A DNA stretch of 64,000 nucleotides from JAFDZV01 sp048594725 (GTDB taxonomy: Bacteria > Bacteroidota > Ignavibacteria > OLB7), in NCBI GenBank assembly GCA_048594725.1, contig JBMDXA010000226.1, forward strand, positions 11,341-75,340, read 5' to 3'. Below, piece after piece: positions 61,038 to 64,000 of this stretch. The translations under genes and the position numbers were made by a program. The notes below the pieces were generated by a model. The model was not told the DNA's origin. It made no database searches and worked only from the letters and a program-made list of their open reading frames with translations. Each line of letters begins with the position of its first letter. Position 1 is the stretch's first letter.

Positions 61038-61478
61038 ATGAACAATCCGCATGTGCAACCTCTGCATGAGCGTGGTGTGGGTGATGGCCCCCGGCAAACA
61101 TTGAACATACTGTTTGTGGATGACCATCGTGATACCCGGATCGTGATGCAGAAACTGCTCGAACACTGGGGCTATACGGTCTATATCGCCGATAGCGTCC
61201 AGTCCGCGCTCGATATCGCAGGGGCATCCCGGCTCGATCTCCTTATCAGCGATCTGGAACTTCCCGACGGAAGCGGCCTGGATCTGCTGCGGCAGTTGCA
61301 GGCCATGAGCCCCATTCCCGGCATCGTCCATAGCGGTTACGGTATGGAGGAGGATGTGGTGCGCAGCCGTGCGGCCGGTTTCTACGAGCATCTGGTGAAG
61401 CCGGTGGCGCTGCCGAAGCTCCGCGCCGCCATCCAGCGCCTCGATGTCGCCGCCGGTGCGGCCCGGCAGGCCGTCTGA
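61038..61478 (+). CDS. Single-domain response regulator
   Basis: 146 residues. A full receiver domain (about 22-140): acidic pair Asp28-Asp29 (ILFVDDHRD), phospho-acceptor Asp72 (LLISDLELPDGSG), Ser99 (IVHSG) and Lys121 (HLVKPVALP). No output domain. It probably works as a phosphate relay or by binding a partner; the cognate histidine kinase is not nearby. The 21-residue N-terminal extension is unusual but short. Confidence 0.92.
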   Translation: MNNPHVQPLHERGVGDGPRQTLNILFVDDHRDTRIVMQKLLEHWGYTVYIADSVQSALDIAGASRLDLLISDLELPDGSGLDLLRQLQAMSPIPGIVHSGYGMEEDVVRSRAAGFYEHLVKPVALPKLRAAIQRLDVAAGAARQAV

Positions 61479-61911
61479 CGTCGCCTTCCTGCGCTGGCAG
61501 AGCCTGCACAACCGGGCAACAACCCGGATTCATCCGTCCACCAGCCATCTCTGCGGTCCCCCTCCACGTGCCTGCCCGGCACCCGTGCGCGCCCGCCGCT
61601 CCCTCTGCAAAGAGAGGGACCCCGATCGCGACGGTTCGTCCGGCAGGTATGCGCCGCTTCGCACGCGCGTGCTATGCGGAACGGAAAAAATCAATGGAGA
61701 ATTACGGTAGTAGCACTGCCGCAGCCGAGGCTGTATCATAGCCCCGTGTTCGTATGGCTCCGCAACTGCCGCTCTGGTTCCGATTCCGTTTCCAGCCGGT
61801 AATGCCATCTCAGCACCAACTCTTCTCCCTGTTCCCTCGGACGTGACGCACACTCCGGAATCCGCGATGCGGCCGATGGGAACATATCCGTGAACACTGG
61901 ACAAATCCGGT
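61479..61911. other. 433-base intergenic region
   Basis: I see one small stem, TCCCTCT / AGAGAGGGA (61599-61620), and no gene. A/T-rich sequence near 61685-61705 could hold the promoter for the DUF1800 gene. Confidence 0.4.
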
Positions 61912-63549
61912 ATGAATCGCAGAGAACTGTTTGGTATGGGACGTGCCTTCGTGCCCGGCCTGCAACGCGAAGACGGAGGAACCGATTCCTCCCTCCCTCT
62001 TCAAGACTACGATAACGGCCTGCTTCCTCCGTTCGTCCCGGCGGACTCCGATCCGTGGGACTACGCGAAAGCCGCCCATCTTCTCCGCCGCGCGATGATC
62101 GGTCCTACCGAGATCGAGATACGCACGGCCGTGGCAGAGGGGCTCGATCTCACCATCTCCCGGCTCATGCAGCCGTTTGAACCCGATCTCGATCTGATAG
62201 CCGATTTCGCCGGGCGCGACCCGGAGATAGGATCGCCGCCGCCTGATTCCCCCGAACTCGATATCTGGAGGGCACAGCAGCTCGGGCGCCGCGAGCGTCT
62301 GGGACGCTGGTGGCTCCAGACCATCGCCAGCTCCCCGGTTTCCATCCAGGAACGGATGACCCTCTTCTGGCACGGCCACTTCATCAGCGAGATGCCGGCC
62401 GTGGAGTTCGCCGAGTTCATGTACCCGCAGATCAGATTGTTCCGTACTTCGGCGCTCGGGAATCTCCGCAGGATCGTGGCCGATGTCACGGTCGATATGG
62501 CGATGCTCATTTATCTGAGCGGCACCGAAAACAGGGTGGAGGGGGATGTGCGCATGGTCAATGAAAACTATGCGCGCGAGCTGATGGAGCTGTTTACGAT
62601 GGGCCCGGTCAACTGGGAGGGGGAGCCCAACTATACCCTCGCCGATGTGCAGGCGGCGGCCCGCTCGCTGAGCGGATGGTGGTACCGGCTCAGCCCCGAC
62701 GGAGAGTATCACCGATCCATCCACAGCCGCTTCACTCCGGAACGCTGGGACCCCGGCATCAAGACCTTCATGGGGCACACCGGGGTTCTGGGCTCGGCCG
62801 ATATCATCGATATCATCTTCGCCCGGCGGGGATTGCAGGTGGCACGGTTCATCTGCGAGAAGATCTACCGGAACTTCGTCAATCTGGCTCCGAACCGCTC
62901 GGTGATCGACGCCATGGCCCGGCTGCTGGTGAACTCCAACTGGGAGATCCGCCCGCTGATGGAGGCGCTGCTGAAAAGCGCTCACTTCTATCTCCCGGAC
63001 AACATCGGCGCTCTGCACCGCAGCAGCGTGGATTATCATGTGGGGCTCATCCGCACCCTTGGCGCCGGTGCCGTTCCCGATTTCACTCCCGGCGTGGTGG
63101 GGCCGCCGTTCAACGATCTGATGTTCCGGCTGCAACGGCTCGGCCATATGCCCCTGTTCCCCCCGAACGTGAAGGGATGGCCCGGAGGCCGCAACTGGAC
63201 GAACATGGCCTCGCTCCCGCTGCGGCAGCGATTTGCGACGGAGCTGGCGGAGGGGAAGATCGAATATTCGGCCAATGGCGCGCCGGTGCAGGGCTACACA
63301 TACGACCCCATCGCTTTTGCCCGCACATTCTCCGATCCCGGCGATATCTCCCGGCTGTGTGATGAGATGGCGCGCTGCATCCTCCCGGTTCCCCCATCGC
63401 AGAGCGAGCGGGCACAGTTGTACGCCGCGCTGCTGGATGGCGGGGTCGATTACGAGTGGAGCATCAGCGATCCCGACCAGCGCCCGGCACACCGGATCAG
63501 ACGGTTTCTGAAAGCCGCCTGCAAGCTGCCGAAGCATCAACTGTACTGA
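61912..63549 (+). CDS. DUF1800 family protein, second locus
   Basis: 545 residues. Family signatures: AAHLLRRAMIGPTEIEIRTA, ERMTLFWHGHFISEM, MYPQIRLFRTSALGNLRRIV, NENYARELMELFTMGPVNWE and PNVKGWPGGRNWTNM. It matches the 32716 protein in order of motifs but is clearly diverged. The N-terminal MNRRELFGMGRAF also has a twin-arginine-like start without a hydrophobic core. A DUF1501 gene starts 174 bases on, as at the first locus. Function unknown. Confidence 0.9.
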   Translation: MNRRELFGMGRAFVPGLQREDGGTDSSLPLQDYDNGLLPPFVPADSDPWDYAKAAHLLRRAMIGPTEIEIRTAVAEGLDLTISRLMQPFEPDLDLIADFAGRDPEIGSPPPDSPELDIWRAQQLGRRERLGRWWLQTIASSPVSIQERMTLFWHGHFISEMPAVEFAEFMYPQIRLFRTSALGNLRRIVADVTVDMAMLIYLSGTENRVEGDVRMVNENYARELMELFTMGPVNWEGEPNYTLADVQAAARSLSGWWYRLSPDGEYHRSIHSRFTPERWDPGIKTFMGHTGVLGSADIIDIIFARRGLQVARFICEKIYRNFVNLAPNRSVIDAMARLLVNSNWEIRPLMEALLKSAHFYLPDNIGALHRSSVDYHVGLIRTLGAGAVPDFTPGVVGPPFNDLMFRLQRLGHMPLFPPNVKGWPGGRNWTNMASLPLRQRFATELAEGKIEYSANGAPVQGYTYDPIAFARTFSDPGDISRLCDEMARCILPVPPSQSERAQLYAALLDGGVDYEWSISDPDQRPAHRIRRFLKAACKLPKHQLY

Positions 63550-63576
63550 ACGGACGCTTTCCGAATAGAGCTGCCG

Positions 63577-63598
63577 ACGACGGACTTCTGACAACGGG
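63577..63598 (+). repeat. Copy of the CGACGGACTNCTGACANCGGGC repeat
   Basis: 22 bases matching 41334-41354 with two differences. Both lie just after a gene end. Confidence 0.55.
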
Positions 63599-63723
63599 CC
63601 ACTCCCCGATCAGGGGTGCTGTCCGGTCCGCATCCGTATTCCGTTGCAATCCCTCACCACATCATGCCCCTGCATGCTCCCCTCCGGGAGCGCGCGGCAT
63701 GAGCTGAACATTCCGGAGCAATC

Positions 63724-64000
63724 ATGCAGCGCAGATCCTTTCTCAAACATCTCGGCAGTGCCGGGATCATCCTTCCGGGCGTACTCGGTTCGCAACGCCT
63801 GACGGCGTTCGCCCAGACGATGGGACATTCATCGTTCTTCCGTCCCGCCGGGACAGAGGATAATGTGATCGTCATCCTCCGCCTTTCCGGAGGGAACGAC
63901 GGCATCAACACCGTGGTGCCGTATCACAACGAGAGCTACTACAAGGCGCGCACCGGGGGGGGCGCCGATGTTTCGGTGCGGCCGGAGCGGGTGATCCCGA
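63724..64000 (+). CDS. DUF1501 family protein, N-terminal part (cut by window edge)
   Basis: The first 92 residues: a twin-arginine-type start (MQRRSFLKHLGSAGIILPGV) followed by NVIVILRLSGGNDGINTVVP, the DUF1501 signature also seen in the 34396 protein. It pairs with the DUF1800 gene upstream. The C-terminus is outside the window, so whether it carries a T9SS domain is not known. Confidence 0.88.
   Translation, partial: MQRRSFLKHLGSAGIILPGVLGSQRLTAFAQTMGHSSFFRPAGTEDNVIVILRLSGGNDGINTVVPYHNESYYKARTGGGADVSVRPERVIP

Noticed and set aside
1..64000. tRNA, rRNA, tmRNA, prophage or insertion sequences
   Set aside because: I looked for tRNA-like GTTCGAATC arms, transposase motifs and phage structural genes on both strands and found none I could support.

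Overview
The window is a high-GC chromosomal segment that most resembles the Bacteroidota/Chlorobi side of the tree, with a Kapabacteria- or Ignavibacteria-like lineage as the best guess. The reasons are three proteins with C-terminal type IX secretion (T9SS/Por) sorting domains, choice-of-anchor (HYDIN-like) repeats, DUF1800/DUF1501 pairs, a DUF2723 membrane protein, many outer-membrane beta-barrel proteins ending in Phe, and start sites that often lack a Shine-Dalgarno sequence. The taxon is inferred from gene content; no rRNA gene is present. I saw no tRNA, CRISPR array, insertion sequence or prophage.

Layout. The left edge (3-248) holds the 3' end of a DUF3800 gene with a clear terminator. 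From 451 to 5298, on the minus strand, lies an ECF sigma factor, an overlapping anti-sigma factor with a barrel-like C-terminus, and two outer-membrane barrel proteins. Divergent from it is lon (5433-8006), followed by a Spy/CpxP-like periplasmic protein, a rhodanese, a CPBP membrane protease and a TPR protein. A minus-strand set follows: a periplasmic rhodanese, clpS and a PQQ-type sugar dehydrogenase lipoprotein. Then come a lone hutU (15124-16821) and a compact surface-polysaccharide operon (17141-23313: glycosyltransferase, Wzx-type flippase, polysaccharide deacetylase, glycosyltransferase, wecB).

The middle holds a DUF2723 protein, ruvC, a DedA protein, a BON lipoprotein, a TIGR04283-like glycosyltransferase, a DnaJ/CbpA protein, an NTF2-like protein and thioredoxin. 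The secretion-related block follows: DUF1800 + DUF1501 (32716-35976), a 1647-residue T9SS cargo protein (36313-41256), a two-module OmpA protein and a small periplasmic protein. At 44863-46234 is a visibly more A/T-rich two-gene cassette: an unknown 358-residue protein overlapping a HicA-like small protein that has a strong Shine-Dalgarno. To its right are a T9SS beta-propeller protein, two tandem paralogous regulators (TPR array, then winged helix and BTAD), a Gly/His-rich small protein, a Pro/Ala/Ser-rich lipoprotein, an M16 peptidase, a cyclophilin, a single-domain response regulator and a second DUF1800/DUF1501 pair that runs off the right edge.

Intergenic DNA is rich in dispersed repeats: at least four families, several palindromic, and one that ends exactly on start codons. 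The items most worth a second look are the 44863-46234 cassette, the reversed-architecture twin regulators, the sigma/anti-sigma/barrel operon, a possible small transcript at about 54474-54705 and the repeat families.
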